Source: JAGPIS01 sp964635545
Lineage (GTDB): Bacteria > Bacteroidota > Bacteroidia > Bacteroidales > Marinilabiliaceae
NCBI GenBank assembly: GCA_964635545.1
Contig: CAZWOA010000030.1
Location: 1 to 34,257 of the forward strand
DNA length: 34,257 nucleotides
Direction: 5' to 3'
Shown here: positions 1 through 6,482 of the stretch, piece by piece
How positions within the stretch are numbered: the stretch's first letter is position 1
Layout of the letters: each line of letters begins with the position of its first letter
The notes under the pieces: model-generated
What the model saw: the letters and a program-made list of their open reading frames with translations, nothing else
What the model was told of the DNA's origin: nothing
Database searches by the model: none
Position numbers and translations under genes: made by a program

Positions 1-2
1 AA

Positions 3-95
3 GCATTAATAAGAGAATTTGAAGAAAAAATGCGTATTCAGCGTTATAGTGAAAAACATTCAATTAACATTAAATATATTACCCATTTAAAGTGA
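3..95 (+). pseudogene. Possible tyrosine recombinase N-terminal remnant, cut by window edge
   Basis: This is an open frame entering from the left edge and ending in TGA at 93-95. It reads as 30 residues containing FEEKMRIQRYSEKHS, which resembles the start of the SAM-like core-binding domain of tyrosine recombinases (an acidic helix followed by a basic RYS motif). The frame stops where that domain should continue, and a second in-frame stop follows 12 bases later. No catalytic domain follows, because pcm begins on the other strand at 161. It could equally be the natural C-terminus of an unrelated protein, since only 30 residues are visible. Confidence 0.28.
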
Positions 96-160
96 TTCAT
101 TTTATAGGGTCAATATCTACTCAAAATAAAGGGAGTAATACCGCAATTTACGCTCTAATT

Positions 161-841
161 TCACTCCTTCTCTCTCGTAAACGGCACAAATCTCACAGAC
201 ATAACCCTTTTTTTCACCATTTTACCTTTGCGCTTCTCAATGATAAGCAACTCCTGAATTGATGAAGCCTTACCCACCGGAATTACCATTTTACCGCCCT
301 CTTTAAGCTGCTCGAACAGGGGAGAGGGGATGTAATCGGGAGCTGCGGTAACAACTATGCCATCAAATGGCGCATGTTCCAGCCAACCATTATAGCCATC
401 GCCTATTTTTACACTGATATTATCGTAGCCCAACTGCTCAAAAATAGATTCAGCAAGAGTACCAAGTGGCTTTACAATCTCGACAGTATAAACATGATTT
501 ACAATTTTAGAGAGAACCGCGGCCTGATAGCCCGATCCGGTACCTATTTCGAGTATTTTATCTCTCCTTTTAGGTTCAATGGCCTGAGTCATAAATGCAA
601 CGATATATGGCTGCGAAATGGTCTGATTATAGCCTATTGGCAACGGCCCGTCTTCATAGGCAAATTCGGCAACTGATGAGGGCATAAACCGGTGCCTCGC
701 CACAGTAAGCATAGCATCAATAACCGATTTATTGGTAATTCCGCGAGAAATAATCTGCGTATTAACCATTTCAACCCTCTCACTATACCTATCGCCACTC
801 TGAACCATCAATATTACCAATAAAACCAAGAACCGTACCAT
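161..841 (-). CDS. pcm: Protein-L-isoaspartate O-methyltransferase, predicted exported
   Basis: PCMT-family enzyme of 226 residues that uses S-adenosylmethionine to methylate isoaspartyl residues in damaged proteins and so starts their repair. The family signature around residues 73-86 (QTISQPYIVAFMTQ) and the AdoMet-binding motif EIGTGSGYQ at 98-106 are both intact. So is the downstream stretch DGIVVTAAPDYIP. The first 15 residues (MVRFLVLLVILMVQS) are hydrophobic and look like a signal peptide or membrane anchor, which the classic cytosolic enzyme lacks. A start at Met25 would remove this segment and also leave a complete catalytic domain, so the true start decides the location. It is transcribed away from the lipoprotein gene at 1021, with 179 bases between them. 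Confidence 0.9.
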   Translation of the reverse strand: MVRFLVLLVILMVQSGDRYSERVEMVNTQIISRGITNKSVIDAMLTVARHRFMPSSVAEFAYEDGPLPIGYNQTISQPYIVAFMTQAIEPKRRDKILEIGTGSGYQAAVLSKIVNHVYTVEIVKPLGTLAESIFEQLGYDNISVKIGDGYNGWLEHAPFDGIVVTAAPDYIPSPLFEQLKEGGKMVIPVGKASSIQELLIIEKRKGKMVKKRVMSVRFVPFTREKE

Positions 842-1020
842 AAATATATTATCACCACATTTGCTATAATATAGCTATAATTAACCACAAAATCAAGTAA
901 TTACATATACCATTAAAAAAGCTACAAAAATTGCATTATATGGATTAAAGTCAATAATTTTACACTTTCAACATATTAGCTGGAAATAAAGAGTTGATTA
1001 ACAATATTAAACTAACAATA

Positions 1021-1977
1021 ATGAGAATTAGTTATATTTTTATAGTTACTGTAATATTTATACAAGCCTGTACTACCATTGATAAAAAGAATGAGTTGAT
1101 AGTCGATTTCAATGGATTATATAGCGAACCTCTCTATCTTAACTTCTTTACCGGATCGTTTGAGAGGCAAGACACAGCAACACTTGCAACTACGGGTATT
1201 TACAGCTTTAACATGACAGATAAACCGCANNNNNNNNNNNNNNNNNNNNNNNNNNNNNNNNNNNNNNNNNNNNNNNNNNNNNNNNNNNNNNNNNNNNNNN
1301 NNNNNNNNNNNNNNNNNNNNNNNNNNNNNTCATCAAAATATGATTCACTTAATATTCATATATCCAAACTCAAAAACGCCTATAAAGAGGCTGTTTTAAA
1401 AATAAATGATAAAGACTCAAATGGTTTTTCAACTCTTTATCTATTTGATTTTAAGAATACTGACAATAATATATTCGATATTTTGAGTGATTACGATATA
1501 TTATATTCAAGAGCCCAAAAATTAGTGTCATTACATCCTGACAATCCATCAGCAAACGGATTTTTTGGTGAATTAACCAAATTATCAACTGTAATCAAGA
1601 ATTATAAAAGCCTGAAAGTAGGTAATAAACTACCTAAAATTGAGATACTTACTGCCGATTCAACAGTTACTGCACTAGCCATTGCAAAAGCGAAAGCAAT
1701 ATTTATTTATGATACTGAAAATAGAATCAGGCTTTCTGATTACTACCGAAATGTGGTGCAACCCCTCTTCTTTAAAGGCTATGAAGTGTATGATATTTGT
1801 ACAGATATAATAGTGTCCGACCAGCAGCACAGATGGAATGCAGGCCAATTAAAGAAACCTGACAACTATTTCTATATGTTGCCTTTACCAATGATTATAA
1901 TTACTGATGAGAATAATAAAATCACAAAAAATTTTCCATCAATTAATAATCTCATTGATCAACTTCAAAAATTATAA
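1021..1977 (+). CDS. Lipoprotein with degenerate thioredoxin-like C-terminus (interrupted by assembly gap)
   Basis: I place the start at the ATG at 1021. An in-frame TTG at 994 is possible but would put nine residues before the signal peptide. MRISYIFIVTVIFIQAC is a lipoprotein signal with Cys17 as the lipidated residue, so the protein should sit in a membrane facing the periplasm or the surface. The last 140 or so residues (VGNKLPKIEILTADS, then PLPMIIITDENNKI) follow the order of a TlpA/AhpC-type thioredoxin fold, but no CxxC is visible. A 100-N gap at 1230-1329 removes part of the N-terminal half, so length and frame continuity across it are not proven. It sits just upstream of a similar gene at 2047 and may be its paralogue. 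No specific function can be assigned. Confidence 0.7.
   Translation: MRISYIFIVTVIFIQACTTIDKKNELIVDFNGLYSEPLYLNFFTGSFERQDTATLATTGIYSFNMTDKPXXXXXXXXXXXXXXXXXXXXXXXXXXXXXXXXXXSSKYDSLNIHISKLKNAYKEAVLKINDKDSNGFSTLYLFDFKNTDNNIFDILSDYDILYSRAQKLVSLHPDNPSANGFFGELTKLSTVIKNYKSLKVGNKLPKIEILTADSTVTALAIAKAKAIFIYDTENRIRLSDYYRNVVQPLFFKGYEVYDICTDIIVSDQQHRWNAGQLKKPDNYFYMLPLPMIIITDENNKITKNFPSINNLIDQLQKL
1230..1329. other. Scaffold gap (100 N)
   Basis: A run of exactly 100 N inside the lipoprotein gene. The round number marks a gap of unknown true size, so the missing part of the protein cannot be sized. Confidence 0.98.
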
Positions 1978-1989
1978 CCATTATCTTGC

Positions 1990-1997
1990 TATATTTG
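1990..1997 (+). promoter_or_regulatory. Candidate -7 element for the TlpA-like lipoprotein
   Basis: TATATTTG matches the Bacteroidota -7 consensus TAnnTTTG and lies 49 bases before the ATG at 2047. I see no good TTTG about 20 bases upstream, so the -33 half is weak or absent. Confidence 0.3.
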
Positions 1998-2046
1998 AGA
2001 AATCTATATATTGATATTTACAAAAACAACTTAAACATATTTCATA

Positions 2047-3207
2047 ATGAGACATTTACTCTATCTTTTTACTCTAATCTTCATAATATCAGCATGTACT
2101 GAAGAGAAAATTACCATTTCAGGTAAGTTTGATAATTCGCAGAGTGAGACAGTGGTGCTGCAGAGGATGGATTTGAATAACAATGTATTTATCGATTCTG
2201 TGGCGTTAAAAAAAGATGGTTCGTTTAAACTGACAACCAAAAAGGTGAATGAACCCACATTTTTTCAACTCACATTCAATAAAAATAAGAATATTGTGCT
2301 TCTTCTCGACTCTACAGAGAATGTGCTTGTAGATGGCGACATGAGTAAATTCGACAATTCGGTGCGCATATCACAATCGCAAGGAGCAAAAGAGCTTTAT
2401 GCTATGAATTATAAAGCTGCACAGCTACAAAAAGGCATACAATTGAAAATTAAAGAAATTGAAAAGCTATCAGACAATGATAATCTTGAGTATCAAAAAC
2501 TTATAGCTCAAATTACAAAAGATGTTGATGACTACAAAAACAGTGTTCACGATTATGTATTTGAGCATCCTCGTTCATTTGTAAGCTATTACCTATTGTT
2601 TCAAAGCGTTATGAACACACCTGTGTTTGATGTGATGGATAAAAAAGATCATATCTCATTTGCAACTATAGCAACAAGTCTTAATCTACTATATCCCGAG
2701 TCGGAGCGCGTTAAGCACCTTTACAACTACGTGCTTGAAGCTAAAACTACAATGAAACGTCAGAATGTGAGTGAATCATTGATTCAAAACGCCGAAAAAG
2801 TGGGAGTACCCGATATTAAGGAGAAGGATATTAACGGAAATGAAGTGAGATTATCCGAACTAAAAGGAAAGGTTGTATTACTCTCATTCTGGGCTTCATG
2901 GGATGAAAACTCGGTAAAAGAGAACCGTAACATACTGAAAGTTTATAACAAATATCACTCAAAAGGCTTTGATGTTTACCAGGTATCACTGGATCAAAGC
3001 AGAGTATTATGGGAGAACTCAATAAAAAAAGATAATCTCCCATGGGTTAACGTGAGCGATCTAAACTATACCCAGTCATACTGGGCACGTCTTTACAATA
3101 TAAGCAAAATACCTTCTAACTTCCTGCTCGACCGCAATGGCGATTTGATAGGAAAAGACCTGTACGGTGCCATGCTGGATGAAAAAATTGCAGCAGCTGT
3201 AAAGTAA
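2047..3207 (+). CDS. DUF4369/TlpA-like lipoprotein lacking the redox cysteines
   Basis: Predicted lipoprotein of 386 residues with signal MRHLLYLFTLIFIISAC (lipidated Cys17). Residues about 20-120 look like the DUF4369 domain often found before thioredoxin-like domains in Bacteroidota (ITISGKFDN, then DSVALKKDGSF). The middle is helical. Residues about 255-386 are a TlpA/AhpC-type thioredoxin domain: LSELKGKVVLLSFWASW, a later KIPSNFLLDRNG cis-Pro loop, and a final helix. Where family members carry WCxxC, this protein has W-DENS (Asp286 to Ser289). Both active-site cysteines are therefore missing, and thiol-disulfide exchange by the usual mechanism is not possible. A binding or scaffold role is an inference. 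A strong terminator follows at 3230-3269. Confidence 0.85.
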   Translation: MRHLLYLFTLIFIISACTEEKITISGKFDNSQSETVVLQRMDLNNNVFIDSVALKKDGSFKLTTKKVNEPTFFQLTFNKNKNIVLLLDSTENVLVDGDMSKFDNSVRISQSQGAKELYAMNYKAAQLQKGIQLKIKEIEKLSDNDNLEYQKLIAQITKDVDDYKNSVHDYVFEHPRSFVSYYLLFQSVMNTPVFDVMDKKDHISFATIATSLNLLYPESERVKHLYNYVLEAKTTMKRQNVSESLIQNAEKVGVPDIKEKDINGNEVRLSELKGKVVLLSFWASWDENSVKENRNILKVYNKYHSKGFDVYQVSLDQSRVLWENSIKKDNLPWVNVSDLNYTQSYWARLYNISKIPSNFLLDRNGDLIGKDLYGAMLDEKIAAAVK

Positions 3208-3229
3208 AATATTCACGTTTATAATGCTA

Positions 3230-3269
3230 CTAAAAACCCCACTTCATATAAATGGAGCGGGGTTTTTAG
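3230..3269 (+). terminator. Rho-independent terminator after the TlpA-like gene
   Basis: The arms CTAAAAACCCC (3230-3240) and GGGGTTTTTAG (3259-3269) pair perfectly. The stem continues inward with one mismatch and one G-T pair to a four-base ATAA loop. The descending arm contains a T5 run. It lies 22 bases after the stop codon and ends this transcript. Confidence 0.85.
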
Positions 3270-3590
3270 GTTTAATGGAAATAAACTCATAATAAAATAT
3301 TCAATTCAAATAATATAAACCATTAAGGACCGTATGCAAGCGTAGCGCAGCTTACAGAATTTGATACACTGACTAGAAACTTTCATAGTCTCTTAAACCC
3401 TTTAACTCTTGACCCCTTAAACTATTAAACCCTCCCTCTCGGCCCTTTCAAGTTCTCTTCAACTATTTAACTCTTTAACCCTCGAATCACGACCAACAAC
3501 TAACGACCAACATCCTCTAGACACCCTCGAAACTTTCATAGTCTCTTTAACCATTAAACCATTGAACAATTCAACTATTTCACTCTTAAA

Positions 3591-3662
3591 CCATTGAACT
3601 CTTAAACCCCTCTGCCCCTCGTTTTTAACGAGTGGGCTGTTGGGAAAGCATTTGCAATGCCT
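3591..3662 (+). repeat. 72-bp direct repeat, copy 1, with two hairpins
   Basis: Copy 1 of a 72-base unit repeated 108 bases downstream. It starts in low-complexity CCATTGAACTCTTAAACC. It contains a 10-bp stem at 3614-3637 (GCCCCTCGTT, loop TTT, AACGAG-T-GGGC with one bulged T) and a 5-bp stem GCATT-TGC-AATGC at 3648-3660. The two-hairpin layout resembles REP-type extragenic palindromes. No associated transposase is in the window. Confidence 0.8.
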
Positions 3663-3698
3663 TAAACCATTTAACTCTTAAACCATTTAACTATTTAT

Positions 3699-3770
3699 CC
3701 ATTGAACTCTTAAACCCCTCTGCCCCTCGTTTTTAACGAGTGGGCTGTTGGGGATGCATTTGTAATGCCT
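3699..3770 (+). repeat. 72-bp direct repeat, copy 2
   Basis: Copy 2 of the unit at 3591. The first hairpin (3722-3745) is identical. The second (3756-3768) has the loop changed from TGC to TGT while the stem is unchanged. The unit ends exactly at the scaffold gap, so more copies may be hidden in it. Confidence 0.8.
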
Positions 3771-3870
3771 NNNNNNNNNNNNNNNNNNNNNNNNNNNNNN
3801 NNNNNNNNNNNNNNNNNNNNNNNNNNNNNNNNNNNNNNNNNNNNNNNNNNNNNNNNNNNNNNNNNNNNNN
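3771..3870. other. Scaffold gap (100 N)
   Basis: A run of exactly 100 N at the end of the second 72-bp repeat copy. It is probably an assembly break caused by the repeat, and its true length is unknown. Confidence 0.98.
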
Positions 3871-3878
3871 TTGAACTC

Positions 3879-5012
3879 TTAAACCACATAAAACAAATCC
3901 GACATTATTTTATCAGAAATTAAAAACGAATCTTCAGAAATATAATATCTATCATCTTCATTAATAATTTCGCCAGTTGCAATTTTTATAGAAACCAATT
4001 TCAAAAAATAGTTGATAAATTTATCAGAAACCACATTTTTTAGCTTTTTGAATGAAACGCCAGATTTCGTTCTAAGGCCAAGCATTATAAGTTCATTGTA
4101 GATATCGAATTCTGATAAATGCTCATTTTCATAAAAACTGCCATCACCGCTATTCAAACCAAGTTCATATTTTTTCAAATTCGACACATTCCAAAATCTA
4201 TTTTCACCATCAAACGAATGTGAACTTGGACCCAATCCTAAATATCGGTCGCCACTCCAATATGAGCTGTTATGTTTCGACTCTTTTCCTGGTTTCGAGA
4301 AATTAGAAATTTCGTAATGCTCATATCCATTTTCAGAAAGCATCTGTCGTAACATCAAAAACTGATTATTACTATCATCTTCGGCAGCTTCTTTTATAAT
4401 TCCTTTTTTAACCTGCGATGTTATTAAGGTTCCCTTTTCATAAATAAGATGATAGGCCGACAGGTGAGGAACATCAAGAGAAATAAATTTCTCTATATTT
4501 ATGCGCCACTCACTTTCACTCATCCCCGGCAAGCCATAAATGAGATCTATACTTATATTATCAATACCCACGCTTTTAGCAAATAGCACAGAATCTATGG
4601 CTTGTTGCGAATTGTGCCTACGCTTCACCATTGCGAGGTGCGAATTATGAAAACTCTGTACACCGTAACTTATACGATTCACACCTAAGTTTTTTAACCC
4701 TTGCAGATACTCAACCGTAACATCATCCGGATTAATTTCAACAGTAAACTCCTCTACACTATTCAAATTAAAAACAGTGCTAAAAGAATCCATTATCGTA
4801 GAAAATTCATCAATCGACAAAACAGACGGAGTACCACCACCAAAATAGAGAGTACGTATAATATCATCATTGAAAAATCCGCTTCTATAATCAATTTCCA
4901 ACTTTAATGATTCGATAAAATCATTTTTTAGATTAATATTTGTAGTTTTATAAAAATCGCAATATGAACAATTGGATTTACAGAACGGTATATGAATATA
5001 AAGACCTGCCAT
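3879..5012 (-). CDS. hemW: Radical SAM heme chaperone HemW-like protein
   Basis: Radical-SAM protein of 377 residues, the usual length for HemW/HemN-like proteins. The cluster motif CKSNCSYC (Cys11, Cys15, Cys18) matches CxxxCxxC, followed by GGGTPS near residue 63, GVQSFHNS, and LGLGPSSHSFDG in the C-terminal half. HemW binds heme and delivers it to apo-proteins. Older annotations call these proteins oxygen-independent coproporphyrinogen III oxidase, but true HemN has a CxxxCxxCxC motif. Here the residue pair after the third Cys is Asp-Phe, so the fourth Cys is missing, which favours HemW. The end of the gene overlaps the low-complexity repeat, so its last codons may have been altered by it. 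A parS palindrome lies just upstream of its start. Confidence 0.9.
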   Translation of the reverse strand: MAGLYIHIPFCKSNCSYCDFYKTTNINLKNDFIESLKLEIDYRSGFFNDDIIRTLYFGGGTPSVLSIDEFSTIMDSFSTVFNLNSVEEFTVEINPDDVTVEYLQGLKNLGVNRISYGVQSFHNSHLAMVKRRHNSQQAIDSVLFAKSVGIDNISIDLIYGLPGMSESEWRINIEKFISLDVPHLSAYHLIYEKGTLITSQVKKGIIKEAAEDDSNNQFLMLRQMLSENGYEHYEISNFSKPGKESKHNSSYWSGDRYLGLGPSSHSFDGENRFWNVSNLKKYELGLNSGDGSFYENEHLSEFDIYNELIMLGLRTKSGVSFKKLKNVVSDKFINYFLKLVSIKIATGEIINEDDRYYISEDSFLISDKIMSDLFYVV

Positions 5013-5023
5013 TTTTAGTAAAT

Positions 5024-5039
5024 TGTTTCACGTGAAACA
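5024..5039. promoter_or_regulatory. parS: parS centromere-like site (perfect 16-bp palindrome)
   Basis: TGTTTCACGTGAAACA is a perfect palindrome and matches the widely conserved chromosomal parS site bound by ParB. It is intergenic, 11 bases upstream of the hemW start and about 80 bases before the VanZ-like gene. parS sites cluster near replication origins in most phyla. No parA or parB is in the window. Confidence 0.85.
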
Positions 5040-5076
5040 TTCTAAATCAACCTGTTAACCCTATGTTATTAACAAG

Positions 5077-5117
5077 TTATCAACACCCTATTAACAAAAA
5101 ACACAAAATTATCAACA
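5077..5117 (+). promoter_or_regulatory. Two near-consensus DnaA boxes
   Basis: TTATCAACA occurs at 5077-5085 and 5109-5117 in the same orientation, 32 bases apart (about three helical turns). Each is one base from the DnaA box TTATCCACA. They lie between parS and the VanZ-like start at 5118, in A/T-rich sequence containing several TTAAC words. A/T-rich DNA produces such near matches by chance, so DnaA binding is an inference. Confidence 0.4.
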
Positions 5118-5534
5118 ATGCCAATACTCACTAAAAACTATCATAAAACGCTTATAATTAGTCTATTAATACTATTTTTAAGCCTTGCTAATTTTGATAA
5201 ATCACCAACACCTACACTTTTACGCTTCGAACATGCCGACAAAGTGGTACATTTTATAATGTACTTTACATTGAGTATCGTTTTTATGCTTGAATTTTAT
5301 TACTCAAGAAATAAAAGCATAACCAAAAAAAATATTTTAACAATAAACTTAATTCCACTTGTGATGAGTATATCCTTCGAATTTATTCAGGAATACTTTA
5401 CTGCAACACGTAGCGGAAGCATATACGACGAAATATTTAATATTTTTGGAATAATATCGGCAATTTTTGTATTCAGATTAATAAAGGATTATAAAATAGT
5501 TCAGTGGTTAATAAAATTCCCTTTTAAAGCCTGA
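5118..5534 (+). CDS. VanZ-like family small membrane protein
   Basis: Membrane protein of 138 residues with about four hydrophobic segments (near 10-25, 45-62, 75-95 and 105-125). The VanZ-like signature is present: DKVVHFIMYF around residues 41-50, then FEFIQEYFTATRSGSIYDEIFNIFG. The family is named after a teicoplanin-resistance gene, but most members are uncharacterised housekeeping-type membrane proteins, so resistance should not be inferred. Its stop overlaps the end of the convergent Rrf2 gene by 11 bases. No terminator separates them. Confidence 0.8.
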   Translation: MPILTKNYHKTLIISLLILFLSLANFDKSPTPTLLRFEHADKVVHFIMYFTLSIVFMLEFYYSRNKSITKKNILTINLIPLVMSISFEFIQEYFTATRSGSIYDEIFNIFGIISAIFVFRLIKDYKIVQWLIKFPFKA

Positions 5535-5958
5535 TAAAATCCTCTTTATCAGCCATTTTAGATACAATATTTCCAATGGTTTCACCTTTAAAAAAGGTAA
5601 TGAAATAATTTCTCAACACATAATATGAATCGTGAACCGAGCACGTTGTATTACCCTGCTGGCATGGATGATTTCCAATAAGGCAGTTATGAAACATATC
5701 GTCACCATCTACAGCAACCACAATATCGTAAAGACTAATATTATGCCCCTTTGTACCTAATGCAAAACCGCCATTAGGACCTTTGGTACTAACAAGTAAC
5801 TTCTTCTTAACCAGGCTTTGAAGAATTTTACCCAAAAATGGTGTTGGAATATCAAGCTGGTCTGATATTTGTTTTATACCTATTTTCTTACCTTCCTCAA
5901 AATGGTAGGCAAGATAAATAACAGCTCTTATTGCATATTTGCATGTATTGGATAGCAT
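5524..5958 (-). CDS. Rrf2-family transcriptional regulator, probable Fe-S type
   Basis: Winged-helix Rrf2 protein of 144 residues: YAIRAVIYLA at 8-17, IPTPFLGKILQSL at 37-49 as recognition helix, and STKGPNGGFAL at 57-67 as the wing. Three cysteines at 92, 99 and 106 sit in the loop where IscR and NsrR ligate an iron-sulfur cluster, spaced C-x6-C-x6-C (E. coli IscR uses positions 92, 98 and 104). This suggests a cluster-sensing repressor of iron-sulfur or redox genes. No suf or isc genes are nearby. nadA, whose product is a [4Fe-4S] enzyme, is the next gene beyond the A/T-rich stretch, but there is no direct evidence of control. Confidence 0.85.
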   Translation of the reverse strand: MLSNTCKYAIRAVIYLAYHFEEGKKIGIKQISDQLDIPTPFLGKILQSLVKKKLLVSTKGPNGGFALGTKGHNISLYDIVVAVDGDDMFHNCLIGNHPCQQGNTTCSVHDSYYVLRNYFITFFKGETIGNIVSKMADKEDFIRL

Positions 5959-6482
5959 GTATTGAAATTTTTTTTACAAATTACTAATTTTTTTTTGACA
6001 TTGACATCAAAAAGAGATTTAATATTCCATAAATACCTGATAACCATGAAAAAATAAAGGATATCAAGTTATCTACAACTAATTAACAAACAGTGCTAAA
6101 ATGATGTTGATAACGTTGAATAAAAAATGATAACTATTCACCAAAACAGGTTGCATTTATTCTCCAATTTTTTACGGATGGTGAAACAAACACTTAAAAA
6201 TAAGTTAGCATCTTTTTACCATCTAATTTATAAACATCAAAACCATTATTAATTAACATTGTTTATTTACTAATTTATTAACTTTGCGCGCTGTTAACAA
6301 CTGTTGATAACATTATCAATTAAAAAGAGTATCAATATTTTAGATGAATTTGTAGTGTTAATAAGTCATTTATAACGTTAGATGAATCTATTAATAACTT
6401 ATTTTCACCACATTTTTCAAACTAAATATCAACAGAACTAACAGCCTATTATTATTAAATTTCTTTTTAAAATTCTTCAACT
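5959..6482. other. oriC: Candidate replication origin (A/T-rich, skew inversion, DnaA-like boxes)
   Basis: This gene-free stretch of 524 bases is very A/T-rich. It holds TTATCTACA at 6069-6077 (+), TGTTGATAA at 6105-6113 and at 6302-6310 (both the - strand form of TTATCAACA), and TTATCAAT at 6313-6320. Each of the three nonamers is one base from the DnaA box. Strand composition flips here. Sampled 60-base rows on the + strand give C17/G3 (4141-4200), C16/G6 (3061-3120) and C17/G6 (5701-5760) to the left, and G16/C9 (6601-6660) and G14/C5 (15481-15540) to the right. A negative-to-positive change read 5' to 3' is the direction expected at an origin. No exact TTATCCACA was found, and dnaA is not here. 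Confidence 0.5.
6259..6286 (+). promoter_or_regulatory. Candidate Bacteroidota-type promoter for nadA
   Basis: TAACTTTG at 6279-6286 matches the -7 consensus TAnnTTTG, and a TTG at 6259-6261 lies 17 bases upstream, slightly shorter than the usual spacing. Transcription from here would give a leader of about 190 bases before the nadA ATG. The leader overlaps the candidate origin. Confidence 0.4.

Larger units (their letters stand above)
3270..3878. repeat. Gene-free stretch of short low-complexity repeats
   Basis: No credible gene is present. The + strand is C-rich and built largely from variations on TTAAAC, TTTAAC, TTGAAC and ATTAAACC words, for example around 3400-3480 and 3545-3610. The 19-mer GAAACTTTCATAGTCTCTT occurs at 3376-3394 and again at 3529-3547. 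Two 72-base units with hairpins lie at 3591-3662 and 3699-3770, followed by a scaffold gap. The same low-complexity words resume after the gap and run into the last codons of hemW (stop at 3879-3881). The repetition probably explains the assembly break. Confidence 0.75.

Noticed and set aside
994..1020. TTG start for the first lipoprotein
   Set aside because: The ATG at 1021 gives a proper lipoprotein signal directly. The TTG would place nine unrelated residues before it.
3591..3770. CRISPR-like array
   Set aside because: Only two 72-base copies occur, each with internal hairpins. The intervening 36 bases are low-complexity and no cas genes are present.
5118..5534. Glycopeptide resistance gene vanZ
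   Set aside because: Only the broad VanZ-like membrane domain is present, with no van cluster. Most such proteins have no known link to resistance.
6293..6482. Riboswitch in the nadA leader
   Set aside because: The leader is long, but I see only short A/T pairings and no conserved core of a known riboswitch class. Its length is better explained by overlap with the origin-like region.
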